64,000 nucleotides of DNA from SZUA-36 sp963801195. Lineage in GTDB: Bacteria > Pseudomonadota > Gammaproteobacteria > Xanthomonadales > SZUA-36. The DNA is taken from the NCBI GenBank assembly GCA_963801195.1, contig CAWDDX010000007.1, positions 1,488,001 to 1,552,000 on the forward strand, given 5' to 3'. Positions 54,050 through 62,675 of this stretch are shown in pieces. The position numbers and the translations under genes are program-made. The notes under the pieces were generated by a model. It was not told the DNA's origin. It ran no database searches and saw only the letters and a list, made by a program, of their open reading frames with translations. Numbering within the stretch: the first letter of the stretch is position 1; each line of letters opens with the position of its first letter.

Positions 54050-54121
54050 ATGAAAGTGGTTTATTGGCGTCGCGGTACCATTGTATTTGCTATTGATCGC
54101 ACGCGCCATGTCAGACATTGA
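54050..54121 (+). CDS. Possible 23-codon leader ORF overlapping the hoxF start
   Basis: ATG at 54050 follows AGAAGGA with about nine bases between and encodes MKVVYWRRGTIVFAIDRTRH plus three residues, ending at 54121, 14 bases inside hoxF in another frame. hoxF itself lacks a clear ribosome-binding site, so coupling through this leader is possible. It may equally be chance. Confidence 0.35.
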   Translation: MKVVYWRRGTIVFAIDRTRHVRH

Positions 54122-55895
54122 AAGCTTCGTAAACGGGCTTTTATCCAAAACGGACGAGGTGCCTGAAAGCTTGCTGCAACACCTTTGCAGCATTCAACAG
54201 CAGTATTCCTATGTTCCCGAAGCGGCGATACAACTGCTCGCCGGGCGCCTGCGACTGCCACGCGTGGAAATCGTTTCGCTGATCTATTTCTACGCCTTCC
54301 TGCATACGCAAGCCCGTGGCGATTTCGATATACGTTTCAGCGACAACATCACCGACCGCATGCTCGGCAGCCTGCCACTGCTCGAAAGCATGTGTAAAAA
54401 GCTCGGTGTCGAAGCCGGTGTGCCGAGGGCCGACGGACGGGTAAGCGTTGCTCTGACCTCGTGTACGGGTATCTGCGACCAGGGCCCGGCATTACTGGTC
54501 AACGGCATGGCGGTCTCGCGCCTGGATGAGGAGCGAATCCATAAGATGGTCGGGCTCATCGAGGCGGGTATTCCCGTTGCCAGGTGGCCAAAGAAATTCT
54601 TCGTCATCGAGGACAACATACGGCGCAGGGACAAACTCCTCGACGATGTGATCACCCGCGGCAGCGCCATCGAGGCTTATGCCGTCAAGGGTGGCGATGC
54701 ACTGCTCGGGTCAATCGACAAATCCGGTTTACGCGGACGCGGTGGCGCAGGCTTCAAGACCGCGACCAAGTGGCGTCTGTGCCGTGATGCACCGGGCCGT
54801 GAACACTATGTCGTGTGCAATGCCGACGAGGGTGAGCCGGGTACCTTCAAGGACAGGATCCTGCTCCAAAGCTACGCCAACGTCGTTTTTGAGGGTATGA
54901 CGGTGTGCGCGGGCATCATCGGTGCAAAAAAAGGCTTCCTGTATCTCCGCGGCGAATATCTCTACCTGCGACCGGCCCTGGAGAAACTGTTGCAGGAAAG
55001 ACGTGACGCCGGACTTCTCGGTAAAGATATCCTGGGCCGCAAGGGTTTCGATTTCGATATCGAGATCCACATGGGGGCCGGCGCCTATATCTGCGGCGAG
55101 GAATCGGCGCTGATCGAATCGCTGGAGGGTAAACGCGGCATCCCCCGCAACCGTCCGCCGTTCCCTGTAACCTGCGGCTATAAAAACCAGCCCACCGTCG
55201 TCAATAACGTCGAGACCTTCGTCGCCGCGGCGAGAATCGCCGTGTTCGGGTCCGACTGGTTCCGCTCCGCCGGTACCGAGCAGTCAAGCGGCACCAAGCT
55301 GCTGAGTATCAGTGGCGATTGTGCACACCCCGGTATCTATGAATACCCATACGGCGTCTCCATCCGCGAAATACTGACGGATTGCGGCGCTGAAGACACA
55401 CAGGCCGTGCAGGTATCGGGTGCCGCCGGCCTGACGATCCCGCCACAGGCGTTCTACCGCAAGATAGCCTTTGAAGATGTTCCGACCGGCGGTTCTTTCA
55501 TGATATTCGGCCAGCAGCGTGACCTGCTGGAGATGGTGCAGAATTTCAGCCGTTTCTTCTGCCACGAGAGTTGTGGATTCTGCACGCCCTGTCGCGTCGG
55601 AGGTAACCTGATGAAAAACCTGCTCAATAAGGTCCTGGTGGGTCACGCGACGAGCTACGACCTGCACGAAATGAAAAAAATTGGCGAAGTCATGAAGAAA
55701 ACCGCGCATTGCGGCCTCGGTGCAACCGCACCCAACCCGGTACTCGAAACCCTGAAAAATTTTCCCACGGCCTATTCAAAACGCCTGCTCAACCGGAGTT
55801 ATGAACCGGCATTCGACCTCGATGCGGCACTCGAGGTTTCCCGGCACATCACCGGCCGCGATGACGAGGCGGCGCACATAAGGTACGAAAGATGA
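54108..55895 (+). CDS. hoxF: HoxF, diaphorase subunit with fused HoxE-like domain (NAD-linked hydrogenase)
   Basis: 595 residues from the ATG at 54108 (frame open from 54081). Residues about 1-150 are a NuoE/HoxE-like thioredoxin fold, partly missing its 2Fe-2S Cys (SCTGICDQGPALLVNG keeps two). The rest is NuoF-like: LRGRGGAGFKTATKWRLC (NAD and FMN), NADEGEPGTFKDR, GAGAYICGEESALIESLEG and the 4Fe-4S motif ESCGFCTPCRVG with a later TAHCGLGATAP. The layout and length match Ralstonia HoxF. It exchanges electrons between the hydrogenase module and NAD(H). First gene of hoxFUYHW; the hoxU start overlaps its end by four bases. Confidence 0.94.
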   Translation: MSDIESFVNGLLSKTDEVPESLLQHLCSIQQQYSYVPEAAIQLLAGRLRLPRVEIVSLIYFYAFLHTQARGDFDIRFSDNITDRMLGSLPLLESMCKKLGVEAGVPRADGRVSVALTSCTGICDQGPALLVNGMAVSRLDEERIHKMVGLIEAGIPVARWPKKFFVIEDNIRRRDKLLDDVITRGSAIEAYAVKGGDALLGSIDKSGLRGRGGAGFKTATKWRLCRDAPGREHYVVCNADEGEPGTFKDRILLQSYANVVFEGMTVCAGIIGAKKGFLYLRGEYLYLRPALEKLLQERRDAGLLGKDILGRKGFDFDIEIHMGAGAYICGEESALIESLEGKRGIPRNRPPFPVTCGYKNQPTVVNNVETFVAAARIAVFGSDWFRSAGTEQSSGTKLLSISGDCAHPGIYEYPYGVSIREILTDCGAEDTQAVQVSGAAGLTIPPQAFYRKIAFEDVPTGGSFMIFGQQRDLLEMVQNFSRFFCHESCGFCTPCRVGGNLMKNLLNKVLVGHATSYDLHEMKKIGEVMKKTAHCGLGATAPNPVLETLKNFPTAYSKRLLNRSYEPAFDLDAALEVSRHITGRDDEAAHIRYER

Positions 55896-56644
55896 GTACA
55901 CCCAATACATTCAAGCTGGATGGCAGGGAGATACCGTTTGAACCCGGTGAAACCGTTATGGACGCCGCCCTGAGGGCGGGTGAATACATCCCGCACCTGT
56001 GTCACAACCCGGATTTCCCACCGCATGGCAGTTGCCGCGTCTGCGTGGTTGACGTCAATGGCAAACACCAGTGCGCCTGCACCTTGCCGGCCAATGAAGA
56101 CATGGACGTGGATAACAGTTCTGAAGCCCTCGTCGATATACGCAGGACGCTGTTGCAGATGCTGTTTGTCGAAGGCAACCACACCTGCCCCGCCTGTGAA
56201 AAAAGCGGATCCTGCCAGTTGCAGGCGGTCGCCTATCACACCGGTATGCTGAGTCCGCACTTCACACATTTTTTCCCAAAACGCCTGATCGATGCTTCAC
56301 ACCCGGACATCGTTTTTTACTTCAACCGTTGCATCCTGTGCGGCCTGTGTGTGCGCGTCAGCCGCGATGTCGACAAAAAATCCGTCTTCTCGATCAGCGG
56401 GCGCGGCCTCAGTTCCCGCATCATATTCAACTCACCCAGCGGCAGGGCCGGCGATACCACGCTGTCGATAAACGACAAGGCGGTATCGGTATGTCCGACG
56501 GGTGCAATTTTGCCCAAGTACCTGGGTTATGAAGTCCCCTTTGGTAAGCGCCTGTACGACAGTCAACCGATCAACGTTGTCGGTGATGCCAGCAAGAATC
56601 TGCAGGTGAAAAAGTCATTTTTCAACGGTGAATCGGATGCATGA
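55892..56644 (+). CDS. hoxU: HoxU, Fe-S subunit of NAD-linked hydrogenase
   Basis: 250 residues, NuoG-N-terminal-like. A 2Fe-2S ferredoxin fold with CHNPDFPPHGSCRVC and HQCACTLP; then NHTCPACEKSGSCQLQ (His-Cys 4Fe-4S ligands), and CILCGLCVRVSRD with the VSVCPTGAI Cys, which form a 4Fe-4S site. It wires HoxY to HoxF. The C-terminal KRLYDSQPINVVGD segment also fits HoxU. Overlaps hoxF by four and hoxY by a few bases. Confidence 0.94.
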   Translation: MSTPNTFKLDGREIPFEPGETVMDAALRAGEYIPHLCHNPDFPPHGSCRVCVVDVNGKHQCACTLPANEDMDVDNSSEALVDIRRTLLQMLFVEGNHTCPACEKSGSCQLQAVAYHTGMLSPHFTHFFPKRLIDASHPDIVFYFNRCILCGLCVRVSRDVDKKSVFSISGRGLSSRIIFNSPSGRAGDTTLSINDKAVSVCPTGAILPKYLGYEVPFGKRLYDSQPINVVGDASKNLQVKKSFFNGESDA

Positions 56645-57203
56645 ACGGCAAACAGAAGGCAGCGCAAAGGAGAAACTGGTCGTCGCCACCGCGGCATTGT
56701 GTGGCTGTTTCGGCTGTCACATGTCGCTGCTGGATATCGACGAACGTATCCTGGAACTGGTCAAGCTGGTGGAGTTCGACCGTACACCACTAACCGATAT
56801 CAAGACGGTTGGCAAATGCGACATTGGCCTGATCGAAGGTGGCGTCGCAAATGTCGATAATGTTGAAGTACTGCGCGAGTTTCGTAACAACTGCGAGATC
56901 CTCGTCGCCGTCGGCGCCTGCGCGGTCAACGGCGGTATCCCAGCCATGCGTAACCAGTTTGATCTGAAGGAATGTCTCGAGGAGGTTTATATACGCGGTA
57001 TTGGTGTGGAAAACCCGCACGTGCCCAATGACGTCGAAATCCCCCTGTTACTCGACAAGGTGCATCCAATCCATGAAGTTGTCCGGGTTGACTATTGCCT
57101 GCCCGGATGCCCGCCCGGTGCTGACACGATGTGGAAGTTTCTGACCGATGTTATTGCCGGCAATGTAATTGACTTCCCGTATGCAATGATTCACTACGAT
57201 TGA
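56637..57203 (+). CDS. hoxY: HoxY, small subunit of NAD-linked NiFe hydrogenase
   Basis: 188 residues from ATG 56637 (GTG 56628 is an alternative). It holds the single proximal 4Fe-4S cluster: LCGCFGCHMSLLDIDER near 24, VGACAVNGGIPAMRN near 93 and CLPGCPPGADTMW near 154. It has no Tat signal and no medial or distal clusters, as expected for cytosolic group 3d enzymes. Its stop overlaps the possible TTG start of hoxH. Confidence 0.94.
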   Translation: MHERQTEGSAKEKLVVATAALCGCFGCHMSLLDIDERILELVKLVEFDRTPLTDIKTVGKCDIGLIEGGVANVDNVEVLREFRNNCEILVAVGACAVNGGIPAMRNQFDLKECLEEVYIRGIGVENPHVPNDVEIPLLLDKVHPIHEVVRVDYCLPGCPPGADTMWKFLTDVIAGNVIDFPYAMIHYD

Positions 57204-57205
57204 CT

Positions 57206-58696
57206 ATGTCATCAGCCCTTGAAACAGCAGAAGACCCCCGCAACATGACGCGCATCGTCATCGAACCCCTCACCCGTGTCGAGGGACATGGCAAGGTCAC
57301 GCTGTTGCAGGGCAAAAACCGCACCATCAGGCAGGCGCGCCTGCACATTACCGAATTCCGTGGTTTTGAAAAGTTCATCCAGGGCAGACCTTACTGGGAG
57401 TTGCCCGTTCTGGTCCAGCGCCTGTGCGGCATCTGTCCGGTCAGTCATCACCTCGCCGCGGCAAAGGCGACCGACATGATCACCGGTGCCAGCGAACTCA
57501 CGCCGACCGCCGAGAAGATTCGCCGATTGATGCACTTTGGCCAGACATTGCAATCACACGCACTGCACTTCTTTCACCTGTGTTCGCCAGACCTGCTGTT
57601 CGGTTTTGATGATGACGTGCATCACCGCAACATCGTGGGTGTGATTGAGGACAGTCCCGAGATCGCGAAACAGGGAGTCCTTTTGCGCAAATACGGGCAG
57701 GAAGTCATCCGCGTGACCGCCGGCAGGCGTATACATGGCACCGGCGCCATACCTGGCGGCGTCAACAAGTCCCTGAGCGCGGATGAAGTCAACTACCTGA
57801 AAGGTGACATTGCCCAGGTCACTCAATGGGCCCGGGACGCCGTCGGGTTGATCAAGAAAATCTTTTTTGAACACTACGATTACCACATGGCATTCGCCGG
57901 CATCCAAAGCAACATGATGAGCCTGGTCAGGAAGGACGGTGCATATGAAATCTACCACGGTGGAATGCGCGCCAGGGATCATGCGGGCAAGTCTATTTTC
58001 GACCATATCGATTACCGGCATTACGAGGAATACATCCACGAGGGCGTCAGGGACTGGAGCTATATGAAGTTTCCGTTCATCACGTCTATCGGCGAGGATG
58101 AAGGCTGGTACCGCGTCGGTCCGCTGGCGAGGGTAAACAACTGTGATTTTTTCACCACACCACTGGCGGAGGCCGAACGCAAGGATTTCAAAGCCATCGG
58201 CAATGGCCTGCCGGTACAGGCGACGATGGCCTATCACTGGGCGCGGTTGATAGAGCTGCTGCACTGCACCGAAGCGATTGCGGACTTGCTGAATGACCCC
58301 GATCTCACCGGCAGCGACCTGCGCACCAAGGGCGAGTTGCAGTGTTGCGGCACCGGCGTGATTGAAGCACCCCGCGGAACGCTGTTTCACCATTATGAAA
58401 TCGATGACGAGGGTATCGTGCGCAAGGCCAGCCTGATCGTATCCACCACCAATAACAACCAGGCGATGAATGAGTCCATCCGCAAAGTCGCAAACCAGTA
58501 CCTCGACGGACACCGGCTGAGTGAAGCGCTGCTCAACCAGGTAGAGGTTGCGATACGGGCCTATGACCCCTGCTTGTCCTGCGCAACCCATGCGATCGGA
58601 AAAATGCCGCTCGAGCTGAACCTGCTGGATGATAACGGTAAGCCCATCGACCGGCTTGAGAAACGGGTGGACGGCCGGATCAGCAGAACGATCTGA
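57206..58696 (+). CDS. hoxH: HoxH, large catalytic subunit of NAD-linked NiFe hydrogenase
   Basis: 496 residues from ATG 57206; a TTG at 57200 and an ATG at 57245 (MTRIVIEPLTRVEGHGK) are alternatives. The NiFe site ligands are RLCGICPVSHH near 75 and DPCLSCATH near 453; both Cys pairs are intact. The protein continues about 38 residues past the last motif, as in HoxH of the group 3d enzymes, where HoxW removes the C-terminal peptide. With HoxY it makes or consumes H2. Accessory hyp genes needed for the active site are not in this window. Confidence 0.95.
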   Translation: MSSALETAEDPRNMTRIVIEPLTRVEGHGKVTLLQGKNRTIRQARLHITEFRGFEKFIQGRPYWELPVLVQRLCGICPVSHHLAAAKATDMITGASELTPTAEKIRRLMHFGQTLQSHALHFFHLCSPDLLFGFDDDVHHRNIVGVIEDSPEIAKQGVLLRKYGQEVIRVTAGRRIHGTGAIPGGVNKSLSADEVNYLKGDIAQVTQWARDAVGLIKKIFFEHYDYHMAFAGIQSNMMSLVRKDGAYEIYHGGMRARDHAGKSIFDHIDYRHYEEYIHEGVRDWSYMKFPFITSIGEDEGWYRVGPLARVNNCDFFTTPLAEAERKDFKAIGNGLPVQATMAYHWARLIELLHCTEAIADLLNDPDLTGSDLRTKGELQCCGTGVIEAPRGTLFHHYEIDDEGIVRKASLIVSTTNNNQAMNESIRKVANQYLDGHRLSEALLNQVEVAIRAYDPCLSCATHAIGKMPLELNLLDDNGKPIDRLEKRVDGRISRTI

Positions 58697-58705
58697 TTAA
58701 AAGGT

Positions 58706-59197
58706 ATGAACGATCGGCAATCATCCGCCCCTGTCCTTATCTTCACCTACGGCAATCCCTCGCGGGGTGACGACGCCCTCGGCCCCGCCATGTATGACAT
58801 GCTCGACGATTACCGGCGTGACAGCGGTGCATTTGACGGTGTCGACCTGCTGACCGATTTCCAGCTGCAGATCGAACACGCCGTGGACCTGGAAAACCGC
58901 TGTTGCGTTTTGTTCATCGACGCCGGCACTGCCTGCCGGGCGCCATATGAACTGCAACGCCTCAGACCTGAAAAGGACGACAGCTTTACCACCCATGCCA
59001 TGAGCCCGGCCGCCGTGCTGGCCGTGTTTCAACAGATCAACCAACGCGAACCGCCGCCAGCCTACCTGCTGACCATCAGGGCATACGAATTCGGCCTTGG
59101 CAACGACATCAGCAAAGCCGCGAGACACAACCTCCAGCAGGCATACGAATACGTCATCAGCGGCACATGGCCGGACGCCGTGTCGTCAAGAGCTTGA
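58706..59197 (+). CDS. hoxW: HoxW, hydrogenase maturation endopeptidase
   Basis: 163 residues. The N-terminal IFTYGNPSRGDDALGPAMYD is the signature of HycI/HyaD-type proteases, with a Ni-binding Asp; the second acid is in CCVLFIDAGTAC and the His in TTHAMSPAAVLAVF. It trims the C-terminus of HoxH after nickel insertion. It starts nine bases after hoxH and closes the operon; a GGGCCAGGTTCA repeat follows at once. Confidence 0.9.
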   Translation: MNDRQSSAPVLIFTYGNPSRGDDALGPAMYDMLDDYRRDSGAFDGVDLLTDFQLQIEHAVDLENRCCVLFIDAGTACRAPYELQRLRPEKDDSFTTHAMSPAAVLAVFQQINQREPPPAYLLTIRAYEFGLGNDISKAARHNLQQAYEYVISGTWPDAVSSRA

Positions 59198-59205
59198 AAC
59201 AAAAA

Positions 59206-59249
59206 GGGCCAGGTTCATATTTCAATTTCTGAAAAATGAACCTGATCCA
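59206..59249. repeat. GGTCAGGTTCA-type inverted repeat downstream of hoxW
   Basis: GGGCCAGGTTCATATTTCA and TGAAAAATGAACCTGATCC are near-complementary, giving a hairpin 8 bases after the hoxW stop that could act as a terminator. Confidence 0.65.
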
Positions 59250-59332
59250 CTACTGTCCCACTTATTCCAGATGCCAAGTGCTGAATCAATGATCAATCGC
59301 GGGATTGCGCGACATTAGTTTCGTGCGGACTT
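59240..59332. repeat. Right flanking repeat 2 of the hox operon (inverted)
   Basis: CTGTCCCACTTATTCCAG, CCAAGTGC, AATCGCGGGATTGCGCGAC and TTCGTGCGGACTTC are the inverse complement, with substitutions, of 53797-53892. Confidence 0.72.
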
Positions 59333-59366
59333 CAATTCACCATCTGCCGGGACCGCCAGGGCGGCG

Positions 59367-59661
59367 CAGTGTCTTGTTTCAGGACAAGGCGTGAACCCAT
59401 CCCTGGGGCCCCGGGCTCGACTTCCATGTCTCGCACGGTCCCGAAACAAGACACTGCACCCCCTCGGCTATGTGCGTGCTGACAGCGCGGTGGTTTCAAC
59501 AATCGATGGCAACCCTGTGTCAGAGCCGGGGCGGGTAGCCACTACCAGGACCGTGCGAGACAGGAGGTCGAGCCCGAGCCTACAGGACGGATTTACGGCG
59601 TGTCCTGGTAGTGGCTACCCGCCCCGGCTCCTTCCACTGATTTTATGTGGGACAGCAGTGA
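59367..59661. repeat. Nested inverted repeats, including right flanking repeat 1 of hox
   Basis: Three nested stems: 59367-59385 with 59438-59456 (CAGTGTCTTGTTTC, one mismatch), 59416-59442 with 59548-59575 (core GTCTCGCACGGTCC/GGACCGTGCGAGAC), and a perfect 28-bp pair 59524-59551 with 59602-59629 (core GTAGCCACTACCAGGAC). The last part, 59591-59661, is the inverted copy of 53612-53678. No reading frame here looks real. Confidence 0.7.
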
Positions 59662-59691
59662 ACCTGATCCAATTTTTGCCTACAATGACGT

Positions 59692-60105
59692 ATGATGAAG
59701 ATTAACGACCAGATCAATCTCGGTGATGACGAAATTGAATTCAATGCGATTCGCGCACAGGGCGCGGGCGGACAGAATGTCAACAAGGTGTCCTCGGCCA
59801 TCCACCTGCGTTTTGATATCAACGCCTCATCTTTGCCCGCGACCGTAAAGCAGCGCCTTGTGGCAAACAGCGATCAGCGGATCACGGCAGAAGGCGTGAT
59901 CGTCATCAAGGCCCAGAACCACCGCACACAGGAAAAAAACCGCAACGAGGCGCTGGCGAGACTGGCCGAGATGATCAGGGGCGCCGTGAAGGTGCCACGC
60001 AAACGGATTCCGACCCGCCCCGGACGGGCGGCAAAGGAAAGACGGATCGATGCCAAGAAAAAACGCGGCTCGATAAAACAGTTGCGCGCCAAACCCGTTG
60101 AATAG
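59692..60105 (+). CDS. arfB: Alternative ribosome-rescue factor B (peptidyl-tRNA hydrolase, YaeJ)
   Basis: 137 residues. The release-factor-like domain has the catalytic GGQ in IRAQGAGGQNVNKVSSA near 25, and the C-terminal tail is strongly basic (RIPTRPGRAAKERRIDAKKK), which enters the empty mRNA channel of stalled ribosomes. It lacks the stop-codon-reading domains of RF1/RF2. The length matches E. coli ArfB. Two consecutive ATGs can start it (59692 or 59695). Confidence 0.95.
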   Translation: MMKINDQINLGDDEIEFNAIRAQGAGGQNVNKVSSAIHLRFDINASSLPATVKQRLVANSDQRITAEGVIVIKAQNHRTQEKNRNEALARLAEMIRGAVKVPRKRIPTRPGRAAKERRIDAKKKRGSIKQLRAKPVE

Positions 60106-60195
60106 TGATCCGGCTCACCCGGGCAAGCCGGCCGGAACGGATGCCTGAACGTCTGACCTTCTGATTTCCGCCTTGCCTGCCCGGTAAAAAATAGC

Positions 60196-60690
60196 TCAAT
60201 ATTGGTACTTCAAATGTTTCGGGTCCGGCGCACGCAGTCTCGCCGCCAGCGGATGTCCACGTTTTTTAAGCTCGGCCAGGAACAACTGCACCACCTCGCG
60301 GGCGCCCAGGTGATTCAAATGGGTATTGTCACGTATGCCGAAGGGGTAATTGGGGTGGGTATCGGGGGGTATGTGCATAAAACGCACGACGGAATCCTTG
60401 TCACCAAGTGCCTGGAAATAGTCACGCGTCAGGGCATCCATATCGATAAATTCAACCCCGGTTTCATTTGCAACTTCGATACAAAACGGCGTGTAAACGT
60501 GGGTTTCGGGTATATTCCCCCGGTCATCGAAATTGCGCCGTGTGATCGGTGTCAGCAGAATGGGTTCGGCACCGTGTTGCCGGGTTTCTTCGATAAAACG
60601 GGTGAGGTTCGCCTGGTATTGCGCCGGCGTGATATAGCGGTCCGGCTTTTGTTCGGACTCGTCATTTCGGCTTCCCCTCGCTATGATCAG
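60196..60690 (-). pseudogene. Truncated SGNH/GDSL esterase (rhamnogalacturonan-acetylesterase-like), C-terminal part only
   Basis: The frame is open for 165 codons, with a TGA at 60691-60693. It starts within the block LIIARGSRNDESE, equivalent to the conserved GHND of SGNH hydrolases but with the His lost, continues PDRYITPAQYQANL, GAEPILLTPITRRNFDD and ends with the catalytic block DNTHLNHLGAREV. The N-terminal half with the nucleophile GDS motif is missing. A GGTCAGGTTCA repeat end lies at 60727, about 35 bases upstream, so loss of the 5' part by a repeat-mediated event is likely. Not expected to be active. Confidence 0.75.
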
Positions 60691-60763
60691 TCAAACCCGA
60701 CAGGCTCCTAGTTGCCAGCCAAAAAAGGTCAGGTTCACTCAACGCGAAAACGCCGGCAATTTT

Positions 60764-61891
60764 CTAGCGGTACTTACGCAAATACGCCCATTCGAAATAC
60801 CGCTTGACCCAGTGCAGGGCCCGCATCGACGGTAAGATGAAATTCCGCTTTTCCGTGCGTTGTACCAGCATGCCCTTGTCAAGGCTGTCGATGATACACA
60901 GCAACTCCGCCTTGAAGGTCTCGGAGGCCGGATTGCCGGCCAGTTCCCGCAGAAGGTTGGCGGCAGCGGCGCCCGCCTGCAGGTCCGCCATATGCGCCTG
61001 CTTCGGCATCCATTCAGGACCGGGGAAACTGCCGGAGTCGCCCGCCACATAAACCCTGTCCATGCCTTCGACCTGGCAGAAGGCATTGACCTTGAGCAAC
61101 CCGCCGGGCGAGCGTGGCAAATCGGTATTGTCAAACCAGAGGTTTCCGGTCATACCCGGCATAAAGAGGATCATATCGGCGCTGAATTCACCCCCTTGTG
61201 TGATCACCTTGTCAGCCTTGAAAGCCTTGATCTTGTGACCGAGGTGGGTGACGATCCCACGCCGTTCCATTTCGGCCATGATGCCATCGACCGCTTTCGG
61301 ACCGAGGCGGGCGCCCGGTTTGGGCGCCGGTGTGAAGAACACCAGTTTGAAGTTGTCACGGCGCCCCGTATGACGCAACCAGCTGTCGATGCCGAACAGG
61401 AACTCGAACACCGGTCCGCCACGCATCGCCGTGGGCTCATTCGGGTTGCCGGCAAAACCAAAAGCGATCGTGCCGCCCTCCATTGCTGCCAGGCGGTCAC
61501 GTATCCCAACGGTGACCGCGATGCCGCCACAGGGTGTAATCGAATGCTCGATACCCGGTAATTTACGCAAGAATCTCCCGCCTGAGGCAATGATCAGACC
61601 ATCGTTGGTCACGTCACCCGCACTGGTTTCAAGCGTGCGGCCGCCATCCCGCAGACCGGTGGCCCCGGCCTCATGATAGGTCACCCGCATGCGACGGAAA
61701 AAGTTATCCAGCGGCACCACCAGGTCTTCCGGCTTGCGCAGACCCGTCGGTATCCAGATAGTGCCCGGAAAGTAGACAAATTCGGGCTGCGGAGCCACCA
61801 CGTCAATCTGTAGACCGGCATCACCGGCGCGCAGCTTGCGGATTGCCGTCAGGGCGCCAAAACCGGCGCCGATCACCGTTACACGTGACAT
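60764..61891 (-). CDS. FAD-dependent pyridine nucleotide-disulphide oxidoreductase, sulfide:quinone reductase-like
   Basis: 375 residues. VTVIGAGFGALTAIRKLR is the FAD-binding start, EFVYFPGTIWIPTGLRK is typical of the SQR/flavocytochrome c family, and the second FAD motif is near DRVYVAGDSGSFPGPEWMPKQAHMAD. Cys occur in ITPCGGIAV, NAFCQVEG and AELLCIID; the canonical redox pair of sulfide:quinone reductases is not clearly conserved, so sulfide as substrate is uncertain. It probably acts as a membrane-associated quinone-reducing flavoprotein, with an amphipathic basic C-terminus (WVKRYFEWAYLRKYR). Monocistronic. Confidence 0.78.
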   Translation of the reverse strand: MSRVTVIGAGFGALTAIRKLRAGDAGLQIDVVAPQPEFVYFPGTIWIPTGLRKPEDLVVPLDNFFRRMRVTYHEAGATGLRDGGRTLETSAGDVTNDGLIIASGGRFLRKLPGIEHSITPCGGIAVTVGIRDRLAAMEGGTIAFGFAGNPNEPTAMRGGPVFEFLFGIDSWLRHTGRRDNFKLVFFTPAPKPGARLGPKAVDGIMAEMERRGIVTHLGHKIKAFKADKVITQGGEFSADMILFMPGMTGNLWFDNTDLPRSPGGLLKVNAFCQVEGMDRVYVAGDSGSFPGPEWMPKQAHMADLQAGAAAANLLRELAGNPASETFKAELLCIIDSLDKGMLVQRTEKRNFILPSMRALHWVKRYFEWAYLRKYR

Positions 61892-62024
61892 GGAAACTCC
61901 CTGAGAAATCTGGATCTACTTTAACGTTAGATTTTACGTCCGATACCACGCCGATACCACGGACATGCAGCAAATGGGTTTATAATTTTGACCCTCACAA
62001 AGAGCAAGAACAAGGTTGGCAGGT

Positions 62025-62675
62025 ATGAACCCACACTGGCGGATTCTGTATATGATTTCGGCTGCAGGGGTATTGACCGGTCTGTTGCTGGATTTTCAAA
62101 TACTCTACGTCACGGCCAAACCCCTGTTGATGATTATGCTGGTGATGTACTTCGCCACCTCGACCAGTGGCTACCCGTCCTGGCGGAAGCTGGTCATCCT
62201 GGCACTGGCTTTTTCATGGGCAGGCGATGTTTTCCTGATCTCCGGCGACTGGTTTGTCGCCGGCCTGGCATCTTTCCTGGTAGCCCACATTTTCTATATC
62301 ATCGCCTACCAGAAAACCGGTGCTGCCGGCGGTGGCCTGCAATTCCTGGACATCATGAAGTTTGTTGTTTACGGCGTCGCGCTTGTGTGGTTTATTTACC
62401 CCGGATTGGGAAACCTGAAGATCCCGGTGCTGGTGTATGCACTGGTGCTCCTGGGCATGGGTGTGTGGGCGCACAAACGCCGGGAAGGCACGAATACGGC
62501 CAGTTTCAAACTGGTCGCGGCAGGCGCCATGCTGTTCGTATTGTCCGACAGCCTGATCGCGGTGAATAAATTTGTCTTGGCAATACCCGGCGAACGTATT
62601 TTGGTCATGTCCATTTATATGACCGCACAGTACCTGATCGTACAGGGTCTGATTCAACACAGGGAGAGAACATGA
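62025..62675 (+). CDS. YhhN family lysoplasmalogenase-like membrane protein
   Basis: 216 residues from ATG 62025. Eight hydrophobic helices. Family features: VTAKPLLMIMLVMYF near 30, ALAFSWAGDVFLI near 62, ASFLVAHIFYIIAYQ near 85, and AGAMLFVLSDSLIAVNKF near 165. The two Asp in WAGDVFL and VLSDSLIA are the expected catalytic residues of TMEM86/YhhN enzymes, which hydrolyse the vinyl-ether bond of lysoplasmalogens. The substrate in bacteria is not certain. It overlaps the following carboxypeptidase gene by four bases. Confidence 0.88.
   Translation: MNPHWRILYMISAAGVLTGLLLDFQILYVTAKPLLMIMLVMYFATSTSGYPSWRKLVILALAFSWAGDVFLISGDWFVAGLASFLVAHIFYIIAYQKTGAAGGGLQFLDIMKFVVYGVALVWFIYPGLGNLKIPVLVYALVLLGMGVWAHKRREGTNTASFKLVAAGAMLFVLSDSLIAVNKFVLAIPGERILVMSIYMTAQYLIVQGLIQHRERT

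Noticed and set aside
60691..60693. TGA read as selenocysteine in the SGNH esterase
   Set aside because: Sequence before the TGA does not continue the esterase family, and there is no hairpin after it; the gene is simply truncated.
60764..61891. Firm assignment as sulfide:quinone reductase (sqr)
   Set aside because: The redox Cys pair is not clear, so only an SQR-like family label is given.
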